A stretch of DNA of 64,000 nt from an uncultured Coriobacteriia bacterium. Its GTDB lineage: Bacteria > Actinomycetota > Coriobacteriia > Coriobacteriales > QAMH01. The stretch lies in contig CAUHSG010000007.1 in assembly GCA_959608885.1 (NCBI GenBank), positions 30,225 through 94,224 on the forward strand, written 5' to 3'. Made by a program: the position numbers and the translations under genes. Below the pieces are notes generated by a model, which had not been told where the DNA came from, made no database searches, and saw only the letters and a list, made by a program, of their open reading frames with translations. Of this stretch, positions 8,040 to 16,249 are shown piece by piece. Position 1 is the first letter of the stretch; each line of letters opens with the position of its first letter.

Positions 8040-8203
8040 CGTTTTCCTAGGATTTGAGAAACTCCCATGCTGGTTTTTGACGTTTTCCTAGTCTCAATCC
8101 CAACTTTCTTGTCGGTTTATTTCGTTTTCCTAGGATTTTTTGAAAACAGCACTAGGAAAACGTCAAAAGCCAACATTTGACCACATCCCAGCCTAGGAAA
8201 ACG
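8040..8203. repeat. CTAG array 1: three forward and two reverse CGTTTTCCTAG motifs, ~41-bp period
   Basis: CGTTTTCCTAG occurs on the plus strand at 8040, 8081 and 8123 (steps 41 and 42). Its reverse complement CTAGGAAAACG starts at 8152 and 8193 (step 41 between equivalent bases). The sequence before several motifs is also conserved (ttttgaCGTTTTCCTAG), while the rest of each unit is variable. The array fills most of the 493-bp gap between the NrfD-gene terminator and the CCG gene, a gap with no convincing ORF. Arrays with the same geometry lie at 32306-32428 and 49799-49962. Confidence 0.9.
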
Positions 8204-8295
8204 TGATTTTCTTGCATGAGAGAGGCTCAGCGTGCGCATAGGCGCAAGTATCGCGAGTCTACACGCGGGGACAAGGCCTCTTGTGCTGCATCAGC

Positions 8296-8335
8296 AAAAA
8301 GAGACCCCCGCTTCCATCGAGGGAACGGGGGTCTC
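8296..8335 (-). terminator. Rho-independent terminator of the NrfD operon
   Basis: The stem GAGACCCCCG/CGGGGGTCTC (8301-8310 and 8326-8335) has a 15-nt loop and is followed on the minus strand by TTTTTG. It lies about 40 bp after the stop codon of the NrfD-like gene. Confidence 0.85.
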
Positions 8336-8376
8336 GAGAAACCTTGCGGCTCATTCACGCCAGACGGCATTCGCTC

Positions 8377-9468
8377 CTACTGAGCGCCGGTCATGGCAGG
8401 ATTGGGGCCGGAGGTCTGGTAGACCTCGTCCGGACCGTCGGCAGGAGCCTCGTCGGCAACCTCACCAGCGGGCGTAACCCACGTCCAGTACTCCCTGCCG
8501 GTCTCCCAGTAGTCCATGAAGTCCTGATGACTCTGAGGCAGACGCGTGTAGTACTTGAGCTCGCCCGGGGTGACGCGGCGCTGATAGCTCCAGATAATCA
8601 TGAAGCGCAGCAGGCAGCCACCCATGAGAGCGATGAGCGCGGATGCGTAGCCGCCCACGTTGGTGACGTTGAGCAGCAGCGGAATAACCAGACCGCAGCA
8701 GACCATCAGGCCCCAGAAGTAGCCGGCCCACTCGCCACGAACCCAGCGCTCGGCATGGGCCTTGGCGGTCTCGTTGGAAGCGCAGAACTGCAGCATCACG
8801 TAGAGCAGCAGCACGACGAGCTCGAGCGAGATGAGAATCGCGTCAGCGACATGCAAGATGTGACGCAGCTCCTCGGTGAGCAGCGCGGCAAGCGGCGTAG
8901 ACAGGTTGACCTGCAGCCACTCGGCCGGGAAGGGCCAAACGCCGATGCACATGGAGAGCAGGGCCGCACCGGTGGAGCAGCCGGACACCATGAAGAGCAC
9001 GGGCAGAACCGGCGTGTTCCAGAACGGACGGGACTTCATGCTGGAGAGCAGTACGCCCGTGTAGATCGTGACGCACAGGCCGAAGATACCGGCAATGCCG
9101 AGCAGCACCTGCGCAAAGCCCTCATACGGAATGAAGGGCAGACCGGTGAGCCAGGAGAGCTCCCAGAAGATGAAGAGCACGCCTGCGATCATCGAGATGG
9201 AGAGGAACACAGCACCCCACTTGATAACCGAGGTCCTCGTCACGAAGGCACGGTAGAAAATCCACGGCTGACCAAGCTCGAAGACGAGCAGGCCGGTGCC
9301 AATGCCCAGGATGAGGAAGGCGATGAAGACGCCCCACACGAGGGCACCGCTCGTCAGAGCGGATGGCGCGATGATCAATCCGACAACGGCGGCGGTCGCC
9401 ATCATGCCGCCACCAAGGCCGCCCAGGAAGAGGTAGAGGGCAATCGGCCAAATCCAGAACTGCTTCAC
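8377..9468 (-). CDS. NrfD/PsrC-like membrane subunit of a molybdoenzyme
   Basis: This 363-residue integral membrane protein begins FWIWPIALYLFLGGLGGG, the characteristic first helix of NrfD/PsrC subunits, and shows eight or more hydrophobic segments, then a roughly 60-residue acidic hydrophilic C-terminus. NrfD proteins link Fe-S subunits to the menaquinone pool. The start is a GTG (9468) overlapping the TGA of the Fe-S subunit gene as GTGA, so the two are translationally coupled. With the genes at 9465-10028 and 10045-12918 it forms a three-subunit membrane complex. Quinone reduction or oxidation are both possible. Confidence 0.88.
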   Translation of the reverse strand: MKQFWIWPIALYLFLGGLGGGMMATAAVVGLIIAPSALTSGALVWGVFIAFLILGIGTGLLVFELGQPWIFYRAFVTRTSVIKWGAVFLSISMIAGVLFIFWELSWLTGLPFIPYEGFAQVLLGIAGIFGLCVTIYTGVLLSSMKSRPFWNTPVLPVLFMVSGCSTGAALLSMCIGVWPFPAEWLQVNLSTPLAALLTEELRHILHVADAILISLELVVLLLYVMLQFCASNETAKAHAERWVRGEWAGYFWGLMVCCGLVIPLLLNVTNVGGYASALIALMGGCLLRFMIIWSYQRRVTPGELKYYTRLPQSHQDFMDYWETGREYWTWVTPAGEVADEAPADGPDEVYQTSGPNPAMTGAQ

Positions 9469-10028
9469 TGTACCGTACCTCCTAAGTCGGGAATGTAGTA
9501 GATCATGGGCTCGGTACCAACCTCAGGATAGACCTGCTCGGTGTAGTACGAGTTGACGAGCTTCGAGACCTCGCTGTTGGGATCGTCAAGGTCGCCGAAG
9601 GTACGGGCCTTCTGATGGCACGTCATGACGCAGAAGGGCTGCTCGCCCTCGCGGACGCGATCCTTGCAGAAGGTGCACTTGCGGATGTAGCCCTCATGCT
9701 CGTTCATGTCGCGAGCGCCATAGGGGCAGGCATTCGCGCAGACCTTGCAGCCCATGCACTGGGAAGGCTCAACCCACACGATGCCGTCGTCGTCCTGACG
9801 CGAGGCGCCAGTCGGGCAAGCGGGCACGCAGGCGGGCTTGTCGCAATGCATGCAGATGAGCGGTTGGAAGGTCATGTGGACATGAGGCCACACGCCCTCT
9901 GCTCCGTTGGAAACAACAGGATTGTAGATGATGTCAATGGGCAGCTCGTTCCAGGTGCGGCATGCGATGGTGCATGAGGAGCAACCAATGCAACGACGCT
10001 GATCCATAACCATTGCGTAACGGGTCAT
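9465..10028 (-). CDS. 4Fe-4S ferredoxin electron-transfer subunit (DmsB/PhsB-like)
   Basis: This 187-residue protein has four cysteine groups suitable for four [4Fe-4S] clusters: CIGCSSCTIAC near residue 14, CMHCDKPACVPACP near 58, CMGCKVCANACP near 91, and CTFCKDRVREGEQPFCVMTC near 119. This is the standard pattern of DmsB/PsrB/NrfC subunits that carry electrons between the catalytic molybdoprotein and the membrane anchor. AGGAGG stands 7 nt before the ATG. The gene starts 16 bp after the catalytic gene and overlaps the NrfD gene by 4 bp. No Tat signal is present, consistent with a cytoplasmic complex. Confidence 0.92.
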   Translation of the reverse strand: MTRYAMVMDQRRCIGCSSCTIACRTWNELPIDIIYNPVVSNGAEGVWPHVHMTFQPLICMHCDKPACVPACPTGASRQDDDGIVWVEPSQCMGCKVCANACPYGARDMNEHEGYIRKCTFCKDRVREGEQPFCVMTCHQKARTFGDLDDPNSEVSKLVNSYYTEQVYPEVGTEPMIYYIPDLGGTVQ

Positions 10029-10044
10029 TTCAGTCCTCCTCTCC

Positions 10045-12918
10045 TTATTTGTTCAAGTCAGCCAGGCTGCAGGGGGCATCAACAGGTTGCATGGAGAAGT
10101 CGTACCATGCGTTGTTCGCCTCGTCGACCAGGTAGTTGCCCTGACCATACTGGACGAAGCGATAGCCCGTGCCTGCCTGATAGTGGATGGAGGTGGTCGG
10201 ATCGATCATCCAGCCACTGCCAGTGTCGTAATAGCGACCCTTGTCATCCTCGGCCTTGAGCGTGATGGGATTCCACGTCGTGCCGGCAGGCAGCTCGAAG
10301 TCGGCCTGCGGGCCCTCGGAAGGCTGCATCGAGAAGTCGTAGAACGTGCCCGTGGCCTCGTCGAGCAGGAAGTCGCCGTTGTGGGAGACGTACCTGTAGC
10401 CCGTGCCCATCTGGTAGAAGGTGCCCGTGGCGTCGTCGACCATCCAGCCGGAGGCCTGGTCGTAGCGGCGGCCGTTCTCGTCGTAGCACGCGCGCTTGCG
10501 GTAATCCCAGGTGAGACCCTCGGGAACCTCGAAGTCGGGTTGCGCGAAGACGGGCTCGGCAAACTCGAGAGCCATCTTCTGGGTGCTCGGCATGGCATGC
10601 ACGCCGGGGCCCTCGGTGGCAAACGCAGAGCCGGGGATGGAGAACTCGCAGTCGCGCTCGGTGAATTGGTAGTCGATGTCGGTGCACTTGTACACCTTGC
10701 ACATCAGGCCACGGTTCGCCCAGCAACCGGTCAGCGGGTCGCAGTGCTCGTCATCGACGGACGTGAGCACGTTGGTGTTGGACTCGAGGCAACCGAAGGG
10801 CTCGGGGCCTTCGGGGCTACGCTCGGGGAACCACCAGCCGCGCTGCGTGTAGACCGCGCGCGGATCGATGCCCGGCTCGACGTTGGCGCGCATCTTGATG
10901 CGGCCGCGACGGGTCTCGATCCAGCACCAATCGCCCATCTCGATGCCCAGCGTGACAGCGAGGTCGGGGTGGATGGTGAAGTACGGATCGGGCTTGATGT
11001 AGCGGATGATCGGGTTGTTGAAGTGCTCCGAGTGATGGAACGGCATGAAACCGCCGCCCGTGGTGAGCACGATGGGGTACTCGGCTGCGACCTCGGGATC
11101 GTCGACCTCGTTCTCGGCCGGACCGATGTACTTCGGGAAGGCCGGCAGACCGAACTCCTCGAAGACCGAGCACTTGAGCTCGACCTTGCCCGACGCGGTG
11201 CAGAACTGGCCCTTCTGCAGGTACTTCTGGTACTGCAGCGGCGGATAGTACATGCGGAAGCGAGCGACGAAGTCGTTGTAGTCCGTGATGGGAAGACCAA
11301 GCGGCGAGAGAACGTGGAAGTACGCGTCCTCGAGCTCCGGCCAGGGCCAGTCCTCTTCGGTCTGACCGCAGGCAAGGCCCAGGTCCTTCCAGATGTTGTA
11401 GTCGGTCTTGCGCTCGTACATCGGCCAAATGGCGCGCTCGGAGCAGACGATGGAGTCGGTGACACCGTAGTTGGTGTGAACCATCGGTCGCTCCATGGCA
11501 CCGGCAACCGGCAGCACGAAGTCGGCCATGAGGGCCGTCGGGGTCATGAAGTACTCGAGGACGACCAGGAACTCGACCTGCTTGCAGGCCTCGAAGACCA
11601 TCTTCGCGTCGCCGTAGGACGAAAGCGGATTGGAGCCGCTGACGAACAGCGCGCGAACCTGATACGGATCGCCCGTGAGAATGGCCTTGAAGACGGACGG
11701 GCCATGGGCCTCGCACATCCACTCGGCGGTGAACGCCTTGCCCCACTTGTCCTTGGAGATCTGGGAGAGACGCTCGTAGCCGGGCCAGGAGGTCATCTTG
11801 TACTTGTCGGAGCCGATCTGCTTGGCACGCATCTCGACGGGCAGACGGTCGTTGGCCTCGAGCTCCTCGTCAGTGACGTAAGCCGCGGGACCGGGCATGC
11901 CGTCGCCGCCGGGGCAGTCGAGGTTGCCGCAGATGGCACGCAGGATCGAACGGGCGTGCATGCCGGCACCAGCCGTGCGGCCGAGCTGATCCCAGGTGCA
12001 ACCCCACTGGATGTTGCCGGGGCGGTTGGTCGCGTACATGCGAGCCGCCTGGCGGATGAGCTCGGGATCGAGCCAGGTGAGGGGCGCAGCCCACTCCGGG
12101 GTGTAGGGCTCGATGTAATCGCGGAGCTCGTCGAAGCCCTCGCACCACTCGTCAACAAAGTCCATGTCATAGATGAACTCGTTCATGATGACGTTGATCA
12201 TGGCCATGGACAGAGCCGTATCCGAACCCGGACGCAGCGGCAGCCAGAGGTCGGCGTGCGCGGCGGTCTCGGAGTAGCGCGGATCGACGACGATGAGCTT
12301 CAGGCCGTTTGCGCGCTGCAGGTCGGTGTAGCCGTGCATGCCGGGCATGGACGACGCACCGGGGTTGAAGCCCCACAGGATGACGCACTTGGATGCGCCA
12401 AGGTCGGTCTCGAACGGGGACCAACCGTTGATGGCGGTCTCGACCATGAAGGTCGGAATCCAGCACAGCAGGGCGTTGTGGAAGCCGTTGGGCGTTCCGA
12501 ACAGGTTGAGGAAGCGACGCCTCGCCCAGTCATCGGTACGCAGGGTACCGGCGGCTGCGGCGACTGCCTCTGCACCGGACTCTTCCTTGATCTGGTTGAT
12601 CTTGGCGGCAATCTCGGTCAGGGCCTGATCCCAGGAGACACGCTCCCACTTGTTCTCGCCCTTCTCGCCCGCGCGCTTCATCGGGTAGTTGATGCGCGAC
12701 GGATTGTCCACGAACGTGTAGGCCTGGTTACCACGAGTGCACAGGCCACCAGCGTTGGTGGGATGATCCGGATCGCCTTCGGCGTAGATGAGCTTACCGT
12801 CCTTGACGTAAGCCAGAACGCCGCAGTTCTGATGGCAGAAATAGCAGCATGACTTCTTGACCTCCACGCCTTCTGCGTGGATTTCATCCAACCATTTCGT
12901 CGATGAATAGTCTCTCAC
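10045..12918 (-). CDS. Molybdopterin oxidoreductase catalytic subunit with C-terminal tandem repeats
   Basis: This protein of about 957 residues has the [4Fe-4S] motif Cys25-x2-Cys28-x3-Cys32 and Cys60. A MopB core with WGFNPGASS near the metal-ligand position and a molydopterin dinucleotide-binding domain follow. I chose the GTG at 12918 because AAGGAGGAGG lies just upstream; the ATG at 12948 precedes that ribosome-binding site. No Tat signal is present. After the normal fold come two tandem repeats of about 78 residues (from about residues 795 and 873). Both contain D-F-E-x-P, SGWM, GTGYR and YDFSMQP, and are rich in Tyr, Trp, Gly and Asp. Such a tail is not usual in this family. It leads the operon with the 4Fe-4S and NrfD subunits. 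The substrate is unknown. Confidence 0.88.
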   Translation of the reverse strand: MRDYSSTKWLDEIHAEGVEVKKSCCYFCHQNCGVLAYVKDGKLIYAEGDPDHPTNAGGLCTRGNQAYTFVDNPSRINYPMKRAGEKGENKWERVSWDQALTEIAAKINQIKEESGAEAVAAAAGTLRTDDWARRRFLNLFGTPNGFHNALLCWIPTFMVETAINGWSPFETDLGASKCVILWGFNPGASSMPGMHGYTDLQRANGLKLIVVDPRYSETAAHADLWLPLRPGSDTALSMAMINVIMNEFIYDMDFVDEWCEGFDELRDYIEPYTPEWAAPLTWLDPELIRQAARMYATNRPGNIQWGCTWDQLGRTAGAGMHARSILRAICGNLDCPGGDGMPGPAAYVTDEELEANDRLPVEMRAKQIGSDKYKMTSWPGYERLSQISKDKWGKAFTAEWMCEAHGPSVFKAILTGDPYQVRALFVSGSNPLSSYGDAKMVFEACKQVEFLVVLEYFMTPTALMADFVLPVAGAMERPMVHTNYGVTDSIVCSERAIWPMYERKTDYNIWKDLGLACGQTEEDWPWPELEDAYFHVLSPLGLPITDYNDFVARFRMYYPPLQYQKYLQKGQFCTASGKVELKCSVFEEFGLPAFPKYIGPAENEVDDPEVAAEYPIVLTTGGGFMPFHHSEHFNNPIIRYIKPDPYFTIHPDLAVTLGIEMGDWCWIETRRGRIKMRANVEPGIDPRAVYTQRGWWFPERSPEGPEPFGCLESNTNVLTSVDDEHCDPLTGCWANRGLMCKVYKCTDIDYQFTERDCEFSIPGSAFATEGPGVHAMPSTQKMALEFAEPVFAQPDFEVPEGLTWDYRKRACYDENGRRYDQASGWMVDDATGTFYQMGTGYRYVSHNGDFLLDEATGTFYDFSMQPSEGPQADFELPAGTTWNPITLKAEDDKGRYYDTGSGWMIDPTTSIHYQAGTGYRFVQYGQGNYLVDEANNAWYDFSMQPVDAPCSLADLNK
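10048..10536 (-). repeat. Two ~78-residue tandem repeats at the C-terminus of the molybdoenzyme
   Basis: Repeat 1 is encoded at about 10303-10536 and repeat 2 at about 10048-10302. Shared landmarks in order are DFE[VL]P-x-G-x-TW, YD-x2-SGWM, YQ-x-GTGYR, a DE pair, and YDFSMQP. The Tyr/Gly/Asp pattern recalls OCRE-type octamer repeats, but that resemblance is by eye only. Confidence 0.75.
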
Positions 12919-12957
12919 TCTGCCTCCTCCTTCATTCTCTCTTGCCACATGTTTGCA

Positions 12958-12987
12958 TTACCTGCTTTCCGCAGACCATGCAGTCAT
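12958..12987 (-). CDS. Possible 9-residue leader peptide MTAWSAESR
   Basis: An ATG at 12987 is preceded by a strong GCAGGAGG site and followed by nine codons and TAA, about 40 bp upstream of the molybdoenzyme start. The strong ribosome-binding site is the main support. The 12919-13247 interval otherwise holds only this frame, the hairpin at 13143-13197, and no longer gene. Confidence 0.3.
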   Translation of the reverse strand: MTAWSAESR

Positions 12988-13142
12988 GCGGAACACCTCC
13001 TGCGAAGACGTTGCCATCCTCGCACGTCAACGCTGTCTGCCGGCATATTCGCGCCCATCCGATGAGTGGGCATGGCAATGTCGACGTCTAACGTCTAACT
13101 TCCGTATTAAATCACGGGATGAAGGTTATGTGAAGCTATGAA

Positions 13143-13197
13143 AACGGGGATTTCGCCCATGCGCGCAATCTGCGCCGCTTTCGGCAAAATCCCCGTT
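13143..13197 (-). terminator. Terminator-like hairpin after the Mrp gene
   Basis: Arms aacggggattt-c-gcc and ggc-aaaatccccgtt pair over 12-15 bp, with a roughly 26-nt loop that can form smaller pairs. On the minus strand the stem ends in TTTT. It lies about 50 bp past the Mrp stop. Confidence 0.6.
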
Positions 13198-13247
13198 CCT
13201 CGTTATACATGTGCACCATCGAGGTGCGCTACCCCGCGTTTCGAGTA

Positions 13248-14072
13248 TTAGAGCGCCTCGATCTTGTCAACGATCGGATCGAGCCAATCGCCCTTGATGT
13301 CCTCGACGTTGCCCGAGTCGACCTCGGCCGAAATCTTCGGATCCATCGGCACGCAGGCCCAGGCGTCGATGCCCTTGCTCTTGGCGATGGCCTCGACCTC
13401 GGACTTGCCGAAGATTTCGTGACGCGAACCGCAATCCGGGCACTCGTAGTACGACATGTTCTCGACCAGGCCCAGCACCGGCACGTTCATGTGCTCGGTC
13501 ATGCGGATGGCCTTCTCGACGATCATGTTGACGAGGACCTGCGGGGCCGTCGCGATGACAACGCCCTTGAGCGGGAACTGCTGGAAGACGGTCATGGGAA
13601 TGTCGCCCGTTCCTGGCGGCATGTCGACGATGAGGTAGTCAAGCTCGCCCCAGTTGATGTCGCTGTAGAACTGCGTGAGGATGCCGTTGAGCACCGGTCC
13701 GCGCCACAGGAAGGGCGTCGCCTCGTCGGCCGTGAGCATGTTGGTCGAGACGACCTTGATGCCGGTCTTGGTCTCGGCCGGCCTCAGCATGCCGTCCTCG
13801 TCGACGGCGGGGGGCTCGTGAATGCCGAAGGAGCGCGGGATGGACGGGCCGGTGATATCGCCATCGAGGATGCCGACCTCGTGTCCGCGACGACGCAGCT
13901 CGCAGGCGAGCATCGCAGCCGTCAGCGACTTGCCAACGCCACCCTTGCCGCTGGCCACGGCGATGACGTTCTTGATCTTCGTGCCTTCGTGAAGTTGCAG
14001 CGTCTGCGGGGCGGTGCGGTCAGCGCACGCGCTATCGCCACATGCAGAGCAGTTCGAGTTGCACTCAGCCAT
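13248..14072 (-). CDS. Mrp/NBP35-family P-loop ATPase, Fe-S cluster carrier
   Basis: This 274-residue protein has the deviant Walker A motif SGKGGVGKS (about residues 41-49), the IVDMPPGTGD switch region, and the CPDC motif (about residues 215-218) that binds a bridging Fe-S cluster in Mrp/ApbC/NBP35 scaffolds. The N-terminus is Cys-rich (CNSNCSACGDSAC), as in NBP35-type members. It is cytosolic and probably delivers clusters to Fe-S apoproteins, which fits the Fe-S-rich neighbourhood. It appears to be transcribed alone, with a terminator-like hairpin downstream. Confidence 0.92.
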   Translation of the reverse strand: MAECNSNCSACGDSACADRTAPQTLQLHEGTKIKNVIAVASGKGGVGKSLTAAMLACELRRRGHEVGILDGDITGPSIPRSFGIHEPPAVDEDGMLRPAETKTGIKVVSTNMLTADEATPFLWRGPVLNGILTQFYSDINWGELDYLIVDMPPGTGDIPMTVFQQFPLKGVVIATAPQVLVNMIVEKAIRMTEHMNVPVLGLVENMSYYECPDCGSRHEIFGKSEVEAIAKSKGIDAWACVPMDPKISAEVDSGNVEDIKGDWLDPIVDKIEAL

Positions 14073-14210
14073 GTCGAATCTCCCTAAACCGTTCCGGTCA
14101 CCTTCCGGAACTTCTCTCGTGTAAAGACGGATTCATGGTAATGCAAGGTCTCGGGACGTACCAGTTACGAAACGGCAACTAACGCGATGGGGCATCACGC
14201 GCCGGGCATG

Positions 14211-14240
14211 AAAAAGGGCCGAAGCAAATGTCTCGGCCCC
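14211..14240 (-). terminator. Terminator after tRNA-Val
   Basis: The stem GGGCCGA/TCGGCCC with loop agcaaatg-type sequence is followed on the minus strand by TTTTTC, directly downstream of the tRNA-Val 3' end. Confidence 0.75.
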
Positions 14241-14251
14241 TCGTATGTATC

Positions 14252-14326
14252 TGGTGGGCGTTACTGGGATCGAACCAGTGGCCTTTTCCGTGTCAGGGAA
14301 ACGCGCTCCCGCTGCGCCAAACGCCC
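14252..14326 (-). tRNA. tRNA-Val (GAC)
   Basis: The 75-nt cloverleaf has acceptor stem GGGCGTT/AACGCCC, D-stem GCGC/GCGC, and anticodon stem TTTCC/GGAAA with loop CTGACAC, giving anticodon GAC. The T arm is ACTGG-TTCGATC-CCAGT. CCA is encoded. Confidence 0.95.
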
Positions 14327-14427
14327 GTGGGAAAGTAGTCTAACAGAATGGCGCATCATCGCAAGCATGAATTTTGCAAGTTTCTCTTGCACCTTGCTCC
14401 AAGTTCCCCTAGAATACCGCTCTGCGC

Positions 14428-14503
14428 GCGGAAGTGGCTCAGTTGGTAGAGCACAACCTTGCCAAGGTTGGGGTCGCGGGTTCGAGCCCCGTCTTCCGCT
14501 CCA
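14428..14503 (+). tRNA. tRNA-Gly (GCC)
   Basis: The 76-nt cloverleaf has acceptor stem GCGGAAG/CTTCCGC, anticodon stem CAACC/GGTTG with loop TTGCCAA, giving anticodon GCC, and T arm GCGGG-TTCGAGC-CCCGT. CCA is encoded. Confidence 0.95.
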
Positions 14504-14511
14504 TGCTAAGT

Positions 14512-14540
14512 CAAGAGCCGGCTTTCCAGTCGGCTCTTTT
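14512..14540 (+). terminator. Short hairpin with T-run between tRNA-Gly and tRNA-Cys
   Basis: The stem AGAGCCG/CGGCTCT (14514-14520 and 14531-14537) is followed by TTT. It could end the tRNA-Gly transcript or serve as a processing spacer. Confidence 0.55.
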
Positions 14541-14548
14541 ACTCAGAT

Positions 14549-14622
14549 GGCGACGTGGCCAAGTGGTAAGGCAGGGGCCTGCAAAGCCCTCACCACCGGT
14601 TCGAATCCGGTCGTCGCCTCCA
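14549..14622 (+). tRNA. tRNA-Cys (GCA)
   Basis: The 74-nt cloverleaf has acceptor stem GGCGACG/CGTCGCC, anticodon stem GGGGC/GCCCT with loop CTGCAAA, giving anticodon GCA, and T arm ACCGG-TTCGAAT-CCGGT. CCA is encoded. Confidence 0.95.
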
Positions 14623-14630
14623 GCAAACGA

Positions 14631-14664
14631 AAAGGGCCGGGTAACCCCGGCCCTTGTTTTTTTG
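14631..14664 (+). terminator. Strong terminator after tRNA-Cys, possibly bidirectional
   Basis: The stem AAGGGCCGGG/CCGGCCCTT is followed on the plus strand by GTTTTTTT. On the minus strand the same stem ends in TTTTC, so it may also stop transcription coming from the rpoD side and the CAU tRNA. Confidence 0.85.
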
Positions 14665-14738
14665 GTGGCCCCACCAGGATTCGAACCTGGAACCTGTCGA
14701 TTATGAGTCGATCGCGCTAACCATTGCGCCATGGGGCC
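14663..14738 (-). tRNA. tRNA with CAU anticodon, tRNA-Ile2 or elongator tRNA-Met
   Basis: The 76-nt cloverleaf has acceptor stem GGCCCCA/TGGGGCC, anticodon loop CTCATAA, T arm CCAGG-TTCGAAT-CCTGG, and encoded CCA. The GGCCCC acceptor start resembles lysidine-modified tRNA-Ile2 more than elongator Met, but sequence alone does not settle it. It lies only 29 bp after the rpoD stop on the same strand, with no terminator between, so rpoD transcripts may read into it. Confidence 0.9.
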
Positions 14739-14767
14739 AAGTGTCGGCCATTATACACAGCCGCCGA

Positions 14768-16234
<1,467 letters not shown>

Positions 16235-16249
16235 GTCAAAACCCCTTTT

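Noticed and set aside
8040..8203. CRISPR-like appearance of the 41-bp arrays (conserved piece plus variable spacer)
   Set aside because: The motif reverses orientation in the middle of each array, only four or five units exist, the conserved part is about 18 bp, and there are no cas genes in the window.
10087..12852. A very long open frame (921 codons) on the plus strand opposite the molybdoenzyme gene
   Set aside because: It mirrors the codon periodicity of the real gene on a GC-rich template, and its translation is low-complexity His/Arg/Leu/Gly-rich without any motif. Similar long opposite frames over infB, leuS, purL and the 4349-6568 gene were rejected for the same reason.
14663..14738. 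Firm assignment of the CAU tRNA as initiator tRNA-fMet
   Set aside because: The first acceptor pair G1-C72 is matched, whereas bacterial initiators have a mismatch at 1-72, and the anticodon stem lacks three consecutive G-C pairs. Ile2 or elongator Met remain.
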